From contig CM022665.1 of NCBI GenBank assembly GCA_012295275.1, positions 9,478,476-9,542,475 on the forward strand: 64,000 bases of DNA. The letters run 5' to 3'. This document shows, one piece after another, positions 11,951 through 26,837 of the stretch. Position numbers and translations under genes: made by a program. The notes under the pieces are model-generated. The model was not told the DNA's origin. It saw nothing but the letters and a program-made list of their open reading frames with translations, and did no database searches. The DNA is from Chrysomallon squamiferum. Its lineage: Eukaryota; Mollusca; Gastropoda; Neomphalida; Peltospiridae. Every line of letters begins with the position of its first letter. Position 1 is the stretch's first letter.

Positions 11951-14900
11951 ATGCATACACATATGCACATGCACACACACACAATATATATATATACATT
12001 CTGTCTGAGTGTGTGTATTATCTGATTGATATTTTTCCAGTTCTAAATAAGAAAATACACTTACATTTGTTGGTTTCTGTAGACAGTGAGGTCCAATGAC
12101 ACTGAAGGAAACCTCTTTGAGGTCAAATGGTGTAAAAGCAATGTCTGATGAAAGAAGAGCTGCCACTGTGCACTTTCTTTCACGTTTCACTTGATTGAAG
12201 TGATATATGTGTTCATGACGTTTCTGAAACAGATATTAAATAGTATTAAAAACTAATTACTCATGTGAAATATATATATATATATATTGTGTGTGTAATC
12301 ACTCACACACATACGCACATTGTTTTGCACTGAAGAAGTAAATAACCTAGAATGGAGATTAATATTCTTTATAAAATGTTTGAACATAACAATGTAAATT
12401 TTAGTGAATTTGTGTATGTGGGTCTGTGTGTACTTTTTGCAAATTACACCTTGATTAGTTTTAAAGGGAAAAGAAAAATTATTAAAAAGGATATATAAAT
12501 ATATTATGATTTTATCATACTTTTTGCCAAAACAAAATAAACCCCACCCCTGTAAAATAAGAGAAAGATTACAAATAAATAAATAAATAAATAAACAAAT
12601 AGAATCACCTGGTCATTGTCTGTATCCCCTGTTTTGTATTTGGGCAGGCATCCAATATGGACGACTGGATAAACAGTCTCCATAAAGACTTGTTTAAATA
12701 AATTTTTCATATACTCTTCATCCCTCTGCAACAAAAATAACAGTAAACTATTAAAAAATATAACTCATAATATAAACATGTTAACAGTTTCTAAAACTAA
12801 ACACTACTACTGAGTAAAATCTCAGAAGAAAAAAAATATACAGAAAGAAAAAATTAACGATTACAAATTCCAGAGAAATAAAAAAAAAAAAAAATAATAA
12901 AATAAAAAAATAAAAGATGAATGATTCTAAACTTCAGAGCAGTAAATGATTTGAAAGTAATTGTACAATAAGATCAGTTTAATGGGTGAAATCTATGGAT
13001 AATTAATGATAACTGAATTGTGACATTCAGCTGTTTTTGTCTTCATTGTAATATTCAACACATCTAATTAGATAAGGGCAATCTAAATTTATATAAATAT
13101 AACATATGTAAATGGGGTTACTAATGGGCCTTTTTACTGCTGGTGAAAATTTAACTAGTATAATAAATTAGAACATTTTTGTTAAAACATATTTAATTAC
13201 TCCTGTCCATATTTTATTGAAGTAAGTATTTTAAGTTAAAGAAAACTGCTATTATACATTTTTAATATATTAAGTTTTTTAAATGAAAGGATTTATTATG
13301 AGGTAAATAAATAAATATATAATATAATATAATATAATATAATAATAACTCTTGGTTAAATTAATAGAAATATGCACATACACTTGTCATTTTCACTGTA
13401 GTTGATATAATCATAAACAATTAACAAATTACATAAGCTATTCAGTTTGAAATCTTAGTATGAGTTTAATATTTGACTCGTTCCATTATTAAATGGAATA
13501 TTTTGTTGTATTATAGTGAAAATATCTGGGAATTCTAGTATTTAAGTCAGTGGGTTAATCATGTACAAAACCAGGTGTGTTGTGTTTGTTAAGAGGGATT
13601 GATTTCAAAGGTTTTGTGAGGGGTGTGGGAAAAATTGTCATAATGGTGCATTTTTGATAACTAACATTAAATTTGTTTTATTAATTTATTACATAAAGAA
13701 ACATGTTCCTTTTTTATTTTTTATTATTATCATTAAGATTCATAGTCTAATTTTTGCCAAAATTTAGAGTTCTGAAATACAATTTTCATTCATTTTTTTT
13801 TTCCCTTAGTACAAAACATTAAAATATACTCCAATGAAACCTGTGGCCTATTCACGTTTGTACACTGACCAGAATGAATAAAATTAAGTAAAATCTTCCA
13901 AGCCTAAATGTTTCTTTATCATTCTTGCTTTTTATGTTTCATATGTTTATACTAATTAAACTATATGCAGTTTAAGAAATAAAGTTAGTTTTAAATGATG
14001 TGTAAACTGTGGATACAGATAAACAAAAAGTGACAAAAAAACACAGGTAAACAAAGATATAATTATATTTATAATACTCACTCTGTCCTATAAAACAAAA
14101 TGTGAAAACAAAATATTAAAAGAATAAAATGAAACAAGTATGATAAAAATGTTAAGTAATTGTTATTGAATAACAGAGTATATAGTCAAATTAATCAGTG
14201 CATTTAATGAAGATGAATTACAACTGAAAAGAGAGAATAAAAGTGTTTTATTTAAGATAAATAAAACCTGGCTTTAAAATTAAACTAAACCACAAATATG
14301 CTTTGTAATGTGAATGGAAATAAAAAAAAAAAAAAAATAGATAAGTCAGTCACTGATGTTTAATAATGAAAATATGTCTTTTTTAAAATCAGATTTAAAA
14401 TTTTATTTTTGCATGGCTTTTGTAATGAACAATAATTATGACTTATAAGAGGGAAATTGTTGCTGCTATGTTCAGTGACTAGCAAGAGATCTTATCTACT
14501 TTTGTATTTTTCCATAAAATACTTAACTGAAGATTATAACTTTCAAATCCCTAAGTCATAGTATTATGGATTAACAAAAACAACCCCCACAAAAAATCAC
14601 AGTTGCTATTAAATTAATTTTTATTTTTCAAAAATTATTAGTTTAAATGAGAATATTTTCTTCTTCTTTTTTTTTCTTTTGTGTGTGTGTGTGTATTTTA
14701 TAAAAATAAAAATAAAAAGATTGTAAAAATAATAAATAATATTATTATTGTTATTATTAATATAGATTTTTTTGTTATTATTAATTTTAATGACATTACA
14801 AAATACCAATTTTGAAAATTATATTAAAAGAAAGCTTTGTACATAAAACATAAATAAGACCAGCCATGCTAGAGAAAAACATAAAACAATTTAGCAAAGA

Positions 14901-17900
14901 GCCCATGCCATAAGGATTTAAATTAATATTTCCATTGTCTGATTAGGATTCAAGTTTGCCAAAACACAGACTTAATAAATGAAAAAATAAAAATTGTCTA
15001 ACTTTAGGCAGAATCAGTGATTTAGAATATAATGAATTTAGTGATATATTAATTTAAGATTTGTTTTTAAATATCAAGGAATTTCAACATTCATATAAAC
15101 AAATTTAAAAGAAAATCCTAGTTAAAGTTTAATTAAATATTTTTGAATTTGGTATTTAATTAAACATGCAAAATAATAGCATTAAAATTAAAGAAAAGAA
15201 AAGAAAAAAATCATGCTTTATACTAATACTTTCATTCATCTTTTTTCCTCTTATTACCACTCACAACACACACACACACGCATTTCTTCCACTAACTTGT
15301 ATTGGGAATAAACAGTAAACAACTTTTATCACACATTTTGATTCATCTTTTAAGCCAGTGACTTTAATAGTGACAGGTCCTGGATTTTTATTTCTTACAC
15401 AAAGGTAACAGATAGGTGGATGATCATTAATCTCTGTTTTTAACTATTGTACACACTACCATTAAAAATTTTGACAAAAAACCAAAGTTTCTGTTCCAGA
15501 TACATGTTAATTTTCTGAATATGGAAAACTGTTCCAAATATTTGATTGACCCTATAAATTTTACAATACGAGACATTTTCTTTTTGTCTCATTATACTGA
15601 CAATGCTTCAGTGGAATAATGTTGTGGAGGGACTGTTGTTGATTTTAAAGAGCCAATTTATGTTGTTGTTTATGTATATTAATGTCATTAAAATATAAAT
15701 GTAAATAATAATGAAAATACTAATTATTTTAAATAACTTTTTTTTTTTTAATGAAAATGACATTGTTTGATAGTGATGTCCACATCAGAATTCAAACCAA
15801 GTGCTAACACTGGTCCACAAATTACAAATGGTACACTCATATTTTACCCTGGCATAGTAAGAGGAGGTGGGGCTACATGACAGATTTCCAAATTTTGTGT
15901 TGCTGTACGCCTTGATCCAACAATAAAAATAAGAAAAGCCATATGAAACACTTTTCAAAATATTTTAAGGGAGAAGAAACAATACTGAAAATAATTTAAT
16001 AAAGATTTCAAATTTTTTATTTAAAATGAACCTAACAAAAAGAAAAATTAAGTAATAAGAAGAAAACGTTAATATTTTAATTTGTGAATCTGACCAGATA
16101 TTTGATTCTAAAATAATTAATATATTCTACTTAAATAGTTACTGTATCACAATGAAGCCAGCAAACCAGAGAAAAAGAAACAGAGATTCATCACAGGAAA
16201 ATTTACATTAATTACAATAGGCAGTCAACAACCTGGTACCAATGCATGCAGTACAAAACCTGATACAAAAGATTCACAGTAACACTGGAATATGATATAT
16301 CGATATACCCAACATTTACTAATAAAAACAAATTACCAATCGACTGCTGTAGGAAAATAAAACTATCTGTAACACACAAAAATAAAAGAAACAAACATCT
16401 GTGATATAGTCAATAGTCATAATAGAATTGACAAAAAGATCTAGTAACAAAAGATTTAAAAAAAAAATGTATATGGATAATTCAAAGAGGGACAGTATGA
16501 TTAAAAACCTTCCTTTTGATTATTCAGAATAAACTAAAATAAAACAAAATAAACAATAATGTAATAAAAATTGCAAAGCTCAACATACCTTGTTTTGAAA
16601 ATGTTACTGTATCTTTAATCAACATAATATTTTTTTCAGAAAAGAATCATAACAAGCAAAATAACACCGATTCATTTTAAAACCTTTTTTTTAAAATTAT
16701 AAAATTTTACCTTCTGAGATCTCTCAACTGTTTTCAACTTCTCAAGCCATCCCATCTAAAAATAAATATTAAATATGTCAGAAAATTTTAATTTTGTTAT
16801 CTTTTCATTCAGAATAGCATATTAAATCTGCATTTATTTACTGTTAATTCAGTAATAAAAAAAAAAAAAAGAAGAAAAAAAGGATATTATTTGTTTATTT
16901 TCACTGCAATTTTATTTTATTCTAGTGCTGTTTTGTTGGCAAAGGTTGACTTTTAAAAACAAATAAACCACTGGTTTTGTATAATTGTTATTTTATCAGT
17001 TCATCATCAGTGCACTTGAGGTAAAAAAAACAACAACCAAAAACTGAACTTTCACTACCAACAGTGTTTTCTGTTGTTCAAGAATATTTAGATACCTTCT
17101 ATGTGATGCTTAATCAAATAACAATAAATATGAAAATGAATGTCCTTATTTCCACACATTTTTATCAAACACAAAATGGCTTTTTAAAAGGCTAAGAAGA
17201 TGCTTTAAAATCAGCAAAATGATGTTTTGATAATCATATGCAAGAAGGCCATTCCTTGACTTTAATAGTAAAAAGTCCTGGAATCACATTTGTAACACAG
17301 GTAATAAGGGAGGTGGGAAAAATCATTAAACCATGTTTCTGATCCTATAACATGCAATATCAAACTAACATTAATATAGTCTTATGTATGTTCAAAATAA
17401 ATAAGCTTGAATTTTCAGTGGATGGTAGTTTGGTTGACTGGATCGATTTTACAACTTCTAACCATCTTGTAATTATGCCAGTTATGATTAATTATAAATT
17501 CATACTCGAAATGTTGTCATCAAATCAGACTCATCTGCAACTCTAGGAAATGTTGACAAAAGTGGGCTGTGAACAAGTTCTGAAACAAAACACATAATTC
17601 AGCTTTACTCATAACAAACTAAAGTTTATTTTTATATCCTGTTATAAATATAAGCAGTAGAAAAATTAACAAAATTATTTTAACATACCAGAGAAATAAC
17701 AAATATTTTTCCTTTTCAGAAATCAATAAAATATTTAAAGAAGTAACAATATTGCTGTATTTATTTAAATTTTATTTTACTATTATTTTTTTTTACCATT
17801 TTGCATATTTTAAAATGTTTTTTTATTCAAATAGTAATATATAAAATAAATACAAGCTTTAAAATTATATAGCACCTTTTGTTATTCTATGATACAAAAT

Positions 17901-20900
17901 GATGTTGGTAAACTACACAACATAAAATACCAGTAAAGTACACAATACAAAATATTCATACAAGATGCTAAATTCCTTATTAATTATAATCTGTCAAATG
18001 ATACAAATGGAGATAAACACTATGAAAAACACTGATACTATGGATGAATGAATGAAAAAGAAAAATACCTGTGGAATCTAAGTCAAAGTCAATCCTATCT
18101 CTGAGAAGCACGTCAGCCAAGATCTGTCTGTAGTAGTTGAAGAATGGAAGAACGGCAGTGTTACCAATGATAACTGCAGGGAGAGCGCTAATCCAAAAAG
18201 AAATAACAGGAAAATTATAAAAACAAGAAATATCACAAAACATTTACACATTACGAATTTGGAGGTTATACTGATGAATGTATGTATATTTAACTTAACA
18301 ACATATTTTTAAACTATTGTTTTATTACATCATACTGTTAAGGGCTATTCAAAATAACAATAAAATAAACATATCTCACCATCTTCCCAAAAGCATACAC
18401 ATGTACATAATGTTTTTACTAAACAGCACAATGACAGCATTATAAAGGAATGATCATGCAATCAATCACTTAAAAAAACTGAATTTGTACATTACACAAA
18501 GCTGTCTGACAATAATTTTGATTACAAGATCAGAGATGAGCTGCATTGAAACATAAACAACAACATAGCACTTTTCCAGGCAGTGCTGACTGCCAGAAAT
18601 CTAACATACATGAAAAGTACCAGCTGACTTATCCTGGTATGTATAATTATCCATACTCTGTTAATGATCTCCTGAAGGTTAATACTTACTCAAGTAATGT
18701 TTTCTGTTCAGTTTTTGGAGATGAAATCCTCACAACCAGTCGGGGCTGTTTGTTTCCAGATATCAGAGATATGAAAGTGTTTGTGCTTGCTAAGAAAAAC
18801 AAATAGAATTTTTTTTTTAAATTACATCCACTACCACTTTCTCTGAATCTACCTGTAAGTTTCATCTTAAACATTTTTGAATTCGTCAAACATGATGTAA
18901 TAGAGACTGCAAACTGACAAAATTTCTTATTCAGTACTTTGATAAACTGGCAGTAATGTGTCAAATATAGGTTTTTATATTGCCTATCACTTCAGAAATT
19001 ACTACACTGTGTAAATATAATAATTCTCAGACACTAACTTCTTCGACTGATGCTTGGATCCACTTCTACACCTTTCTCATAGGGTGTCCCTCCATTAACA
19101 TACATATTGAAAGTCCTAAAAAAAAAAAACAGACTATGTACAAACACTTTCCAGTATCTTCAATAACTAAATACATGTTTTTTTTTTAACATGTAGTACA
19201 ATTCTTAGATTTTTGAAATTCAAATCAGTAGAGAGATCTTATTAATTATAATACTCGTTAACTTCAAAGCACCATCTAAATTTTATGTTTCTTTTTGCAG
19301 TTCCAGAATGTTATTTACTGTATGTATGTATATTACTAAAATTATTGTGTTATTTATTAACTGTCTCTAAAACTGTTGAATTTACTTCAGGTGTATTCAG
19401 TTATTAAACGGTTTTCTCTATTAGTTATTCTTCTACATTATATATAAATTATTATTTTTAATTTATCATTTAGATATCAAAATATCTTTCAACATTCCAT
19501 ATAACACATAGACTTTGTTTATAATCAAACACAAACTTGTTAGGAATGAAGCCACCTTCATCATCTAGAAGAGGAAGATGTACCCAGCCACAGCTGAATT
19601 CATCTTTTTCTGCAGTACTCTACAAAATAATGTGAAAATAAAATATCTATTTCAATTAAGTTCTATTATAATTTGCAAAAAAGACCAGTGTTTGACAAAA
19701 GTATCAGCTGCAATACAAATTTCAAAATTATGAGAGAAAAAAGTATGTTTGTATCTGTGTGTTATGTATTTTATGCACCACTGTGTATCAGTGTTATTAA
19801 CATTATTATTATTAATCAGTGTAGCAACAAAAATCTATCTCACCCGGACTAGTTTAATTCTTTATTTTTATCTACATTTTTTCATAATTTCATTGATTAT
19901 ATAAACTCATCTTCTAAATTTATTATTATTTTAATCCCCAAGATAAAGGAATTAAAATGTTAACAAAATATTGTAGAACTAAATGGATTTCTGCATATAA
20001 AGCATTTCCCAATTTTAAAGCTTTACAAGCATGAGATATATTTATGTGCATTTTTAAAAATCATTATTTACCCCCCAATTTTTTTTTTTAAATTTGACAT
20101 TTTATTGTTTTTCATTCTTTTATTTATTATTATTATTATTTTTTATTTTTTATTTTTTGTGAAAGGCAGTAAATTGAAATTATTGACTTAAAACAAAATG
20201 GTACTGAAGAAACATAAAAACAGTTTTAAAAATTACAAATAAACAAAAAACAAAAAATACAATAAAAATAAAAATAAAAAAATCAGATTAGTACACAACT
20301 GAAAAAGGAGATTGCGACAGGTTTTTTGTATTTTTTTTTTTTTTTTTGATTCTTTTATTATTATTATATAATAACATTTTCTAGTTGATAATTTCATTCT
20401 GGTGGATAAAAAATATGATTAATTGCTGTTGGTTTTCTTTTTCCACTTCAGCAATTATGATAATGCACTGTAAATTCAAAATTAAGATTAAGGCAGAAAA
20501 GAAATAATGAAAACAAAACAACTGAAAATAAAACAATTCACCTCTGTTCCGTACTAAAACAAGTGTTATATAAACATAACTGTTACCTTTCTCAAATGTA
20601 TTAAAATTTCGTCCCTTTTCTACAATGTTGAAAAATAAATTAATTAATTAAAAATAAACCTTTCTTGAATTCTTAGTACTAGAAATTATTCTTGATTTTA
20701 TTTTTGATATGAAAATGGTATGTATGAATTTGAATTCAACTAGACATCATTTAGGAAAAAAAAACCTGAGGAATGTATATATCAGTAAAACAGATTTGAA
20801 AATGATATATGGCAGGTAATGAGAAATATTTTTATCCTTTTTTATAAGGGACAAAGTCTAGCTAACCAGACCCTCATATGTTTATCTGTATATATCTATC

Positions 20901-22938
20901 TATATATAATTAGATATAGATCAGAACAAACAGAAGATTGTTTTAAATAAGTTAAAACATTTGGGCATTTGGGTCACTTATTAATAATTTTAAAAAAAAT
21001 AATAATAATTCAAGCATTTTCTTGACAGGACTTGTCACATTAAAATAAATAATAAATAAATAAATAAATAATGAATTAAACAAATAAATAAATAAGGTTT
21101 TTTATATTAAAGATATTTGTGTAAAGATGTATTTAGGACCATTATGAAGTTGTATGTTAGAAATGACTGATGAAAAACAAAATTTAGTGACATACCTCTC
21201 TTAGATAGGAAATACCAAGTTCAAACAGGACACCTGTAACAAAATAAATAAATAAATATCCTTTAAGTTTTTAACACATTTAAATGCAAACACGAGCATC
21301 TTCAATTCAGTTTTTTGGGTCATTTCCCTTCTTTTTTTTCTCCACATGCTTTGCTTACAAAAAAGGAACACATGCACAACACATGCAAATGTTTACAATC
21401 TAAAGATTACTAATATACTTGTAGTCTAAGCAATATAATAATGATCTACATATATAATGTCATACCAATGTTATTTGCAATGCTGTCAGTCCGAATGAAC
21501 GTTTCTCCACAAACACTAACATCTGTTTTATCAAGAATCTGAAATATAAAAATACATTGTATGGGATCATTATAAAGTCGTTGTGCAATTTTAAATTTCT
21601 ATAATCTCTCACCTATGCGTGATAGAATTGATATGTAAAAAGGATTATCATCATGGATGCAAATCATGATACAGTTCTGAAATTCTAAAAATACATTTTG
21701 ATGCTGCTTTTCAGTTATATTGTAATGTTGAAAATTAACAAACTCAACAATAAATAAATTTATAATGACCCTGTAGTACATTACCTCTGTGTTGTTAATA
21801 AATCAAACATACTATAATTTACTAACAACCACTGATTTATACAATAAAATAAATTGATGAAAATATTTTCCTATTAATTATATAACAGAAATACAGAAAT
21901 ATTTTCAATATACTTCAGATTAAGAAAAATCAACACCAGCTACAAAATTTACTGTGCGGTCAAATGGAAATTTTGCCATTAAGAAATACTGAGAATTTTT
22001 TGTTTTTGTTTTTAAATAAACCAGAAGTCCACTGAAAAACAAACTATTATATATATTTAAAAATGCTACAATAACTACTGGTGAAATCAGAGCATTCTGT
22101 TTACAACTTACATATTTTATCACATGTAAGAAGCAGGTGGAGAAATTATTTAGATGTAAACTGTTTACTTACTCTGGTAGAAAAGTTCCAGGTTCTCTCA
22201 TCCTGATTCCTGTCAGACACCTTCACTGTATGAATGTTGCTTAGCACCTGAAGATAAATTTTAATAAATTTATAACTATATATAGGCTAAATTCAAATAC
22301 ATTAATACATATGAAGTGCCCCACTGTCCTGTGTAAAGGGAGGTTTAAATAAAAGAACCACTGCAGTTAATTATTTTCTAACCCATGGATCACAAGAACC
22401 AAGATTTCCTTTCTCATTATATATCTATTAAAGCCATATGGTCAACATCTAATAATAGTAATGTTAATAATAAAATGCTTTAAAGTATAATTGGTAAGAA
22501 AACCATATTAACTGACAATAATAATTTAATAACCAGTAATATTAAATGTATCGTAACCAATGAACAAATATTCACTCTTTTACTTTTATCCTGTGATGTT
22601 TGTTTTCCTGTTTATAAATTACTTAGTAAGTGCCTACAAAATTTATCTCAAATACTATTAACTAATAAAAGAAGCTCATATTGAGAAGAAGGAATTATGA
22701 AATACATCTCAGAATTATTATCACTAAAATAGAATAATTAATACCTAATAATTGTTTAATTAATTAGATGAAGGAAAAGAAAGACTTACATTCTGACCAT
22801 CGAATAAACACATCCGAACATGACGATCTAGTAGTTTAATACCTACAAGAAAATAATGAAATACTGTAAACATCAGAAGTAGAAGAACTGTTTATTATTT
22901 CAATTATTACCATTTCTTAATATGTTCTAACAAAATAT

Positions 22939-22970
<32 letters not shown>

Positions 22971-25273
22971 AAAATGAATGTTAATGTATTGTAAAAAAAA
23001 TAAAGAAACAAACAAATTAAATGAAAAAAGCAATAATAAATAAATAAATGAAAAAAGATAATAATAATAAAAATTAAAATAAAATAAAATAAAAAATATT
23101 TTAAAATATTACAAAAAAGAAATAATATAAAAAGAAATTTAAAAAAAAGACTGTCATGGAATTTGGACCATTCAATATTTTCTTTTGACAATAAGAAACA
23201 CTAGAAAAGGCTCACCTGATCCAGGATGCGGAATTTGCTGACAGGAGACTAAGGTAATAATTCTTTCAATTTTAACCTTCTTAGGGCGCACCTAAAAATT
23301 ATCATAATTTTGTGAAAAACTGCAAATTCTCTTAGCAAATATACCACAATAATATCTGTATCTTTCTGACTGGATTTATTGTTATTATTATTTTTTATCA
23401 TTTTTTTTATTTTTTAACACAAAATAATAAACAAATAAATAAATAAATAAATTAAACATTTGTAAAACGAGACAAAACTAAATTTAAAAAATATATATAT
23501 ATATTGAGGCACTTGTGTAAAATAAAGAAAAACTCTAATTTTATTATTTATTTATTTATATATTTTATATATATAAATAAATAAATAAATAATAAAATTA
23601 GAGTTTTTCTTTATTTTACACAAGTGCCTCAAGTAACTTAGGAAATACTTGCCTTGCTGGTGACAGGATCAAAAGAGAGATCTTTATATGCAAGATTGGA
23701 TGCACTGAGTTTTGGTGTCAGAAAATTATTTGTACGATAAAGGTCACCTGCAAAATATACAGAAAAATTTTATTATCATAAAAATGTCAACAATTAGAAA
23801 TAGAGAAAACAACAAAAAAGCATTAATAAATTACAAACTTTAAACAAATTTTTAAACATTTAAACTATATTACATTTCTAAATTAAAATGAAAAAAAAAT
23901 TAAATTATTATTAATAATAATAATAATAATAATAATAACTATAATAACAGTAAGAATTTATAAAATTTATAGAATTTATATTAAAAGAAGTCAGTTATAG
24001 TAATCACTATATGAAACATGGGCCACTGATAACTTCACTTTCATTCTAAAAACAAGTGGAACTTGACAGTACTCTTCTTTTCACTGTCAGATTTACATTT
24101 TATATTTTCACTTTTTTTCTCTAAACAATTAATAATATACTAGATATACATGAATAAAATTAACATTACAGTATACTAGTATTTATAGTTTGTTAAATGA
24201 GTATGTTCTATTATATTATCATAGTGTACATATTACATATCAAAATTCTATCTTTCAGATATACAACAGAAACATTCCTTATCTCCATTTGATCTTTATA
24301 TTATCTGCATTGTACAGTGTAAAAAGAATAATGACCATCAGTAAGTATATATGCAATATAAAAAAATAAATTTCAGGCTGATAAATTTTATATTTATTAA
24401 AATTATATATTTATGTAATGATGTTAAAAATTCTTGGGAAATACAAAAGAATGCATATATGTATGTATGTTTATATGCTAAAATTTACTCACTTTCATTA
24501 AAATATTTTGCAAGTGTTGATTTTCTGAAACCAGATGGCACTGCACCCATGGCATGAAGTACATCTGAAACTGTTGTCTTAAAAAACAACATTAAAACAT
24601 TTCAACTTAACAAAGTCAAAATAGCACATAAGTATTACCAAAACATGGATTTCAATTCTGAACATAAACATTACTCTTGTGGATGCTGTTCAAATTTTAA
24701 ACAAAATATACACTGGATCAAATACACAATTATTATTTATAACTAAATAATTATTACAATTCATTATCACTATATAATTTCGCATAGAGGATTTATAATA
24801 TGTGTGTGTTTGTGCGTGCATGTGTGAATATCTGTAAACTGAAATTGTATTTTTTTAATTTTTTAATTGTTTTTTTTTACTATGGTCAGAGATATATTAC
24901 ATATCTGACTTCAGTTAAGATTATTTTATTAACTTAGAAACTGAATGTCAAGTAATTATGACCATTTACATAAAATACTTTTCATGTGAAATATTTTAAT
25001 GTATTAAATATCTATTTCACTGAAATACTCAAAATGCATACCTCAGTTACAGCTTTCCTAATGCTCCCCCACAACTGCTTACCACTGAAAAAAAAAAAAA
25101 AAAAAATTATTTGTTTACAAAATTAAAACAGATGTTTTTATTGTTGGTTTTTTTTTTGGTTTTTTTTTTGTGTGTGTCTGGTTTTTTTTTTTTTAATTGT
25201 TTTTCAGTTTAGGCATTTGAGAACACTGAAAGGAACTCACCTGACATGCATCCCATTGAATATTATTATTATT

Positions 25274-25324
<51 letters not shown>

Positions 25325-26806
25325 TTATTATTATTTTTTTTTTTTTTTGGTTGTTGTTAATGTTTTTTAAAACATTTTTGTAAATTTCATCCAGACAAAT
25401 AAATTATTTTAACAAAATATTATTGTCACCTTTCCTGAAATCCTGGATTTGATTGGCATTATTTGGATCTGCATACATTAAAGTTATTTATTCTCAAAAC
25501 TTTTTTTATATATAAATCTATGAAATAGGCTAATTTAAAAAAAAAAAAAGAATTAACAATGTATCAAAATGTATGTGTCCATTAATTTAAATATTATGCT
25601 TTAACATTCTTTTACAAACACTAATAAAAAGAATTAATTTAAAAAAAAAAATGTTTTAATAAATATATATACTAACCTACGCAGATGTGAACACAGACAT
25701 ACACATGCAAACAAATGCTGCTGAGGGTAACCTTTTACATTTGTGTTAGTGGCAACTAAGTTAATTCTAAACACATCATAAAATAAAAGCAGCATTTTGT
25801 TTTAGATAATAAAATATGCAGCTGTTGTAAGAATCTTAAAGAATGCACTAATCATATTTAAAAGAAAAATGCTAAGCTAAAATCAAGACATAACACACAC
25901 ACACACACACAGGCACTTTCACATACATATGCATATTAATGATACTGATATTGCCGAGGAGATAAATAACTTTAATAAGCAAATGAAACTACAAGAAATT
26001 AGCATTAAAAATAATAAGCTTGATCATGTTTAATTTCAGTTTTACAAAATGATATACTTTAACATTTAATAAATATTAAAAACAGAACTATATTTTAACT
26101 GAAATTTGTAAATTTGCAGCTGTTATAAGAATACTTACTCTCGTGATTTATCAGAAAGTTAGAAATCATTTAATTTCTATGTGATTTTTCAGAAATGAAA
26201 ATAGGTCTAATACCTGGTATGTATTTTTTTGAAAAACAAATATTTAACACCAACTAACTTATAATTAGGATTTGACTACCACTAATCTAAAAATGGTAAT
26301 TTTTGAAAAAATAAAACTGAAAATAAAAATAAAAAAGGAAGAAATAATTCTAACTTACCCAACATCGCTAAAATAATCGTGGAATGTGGAACTGCCATTA
26401 ATTGGTTTTACTTACAACAGTAATATAATATTTCAAAATACTTTTAAAAATTACAGCTGACATATTTTGACCAAATTTTAAATATATATATACGTGTGTG
26501 TATGTGTATGTATAAATGAATGTGTGTATATATGTATATATGTACGTATTTAAACTAAGCGCAGTTAACTGAAACAAAATTCAAAACAGCCAACATGTAT
26601 GTAAGATCTGAAAAAGCTTACAGCATGCCTGATAACTAAACCAAATTATTATTAGAATCTTAAATGAATGTTAAATACATCCACTGTGAACTGCTTGCAT
26701 GCTTTAGCCCTAAATAAAATACTATGAGAAGCATGGTCTATAATATTACTATTAAATTTAAATACATCTATTTTTACACAAATTAATTACCTTTTTGGCT
26801 TTCGAA

Positions 26807-26837
<31 letters not shown>

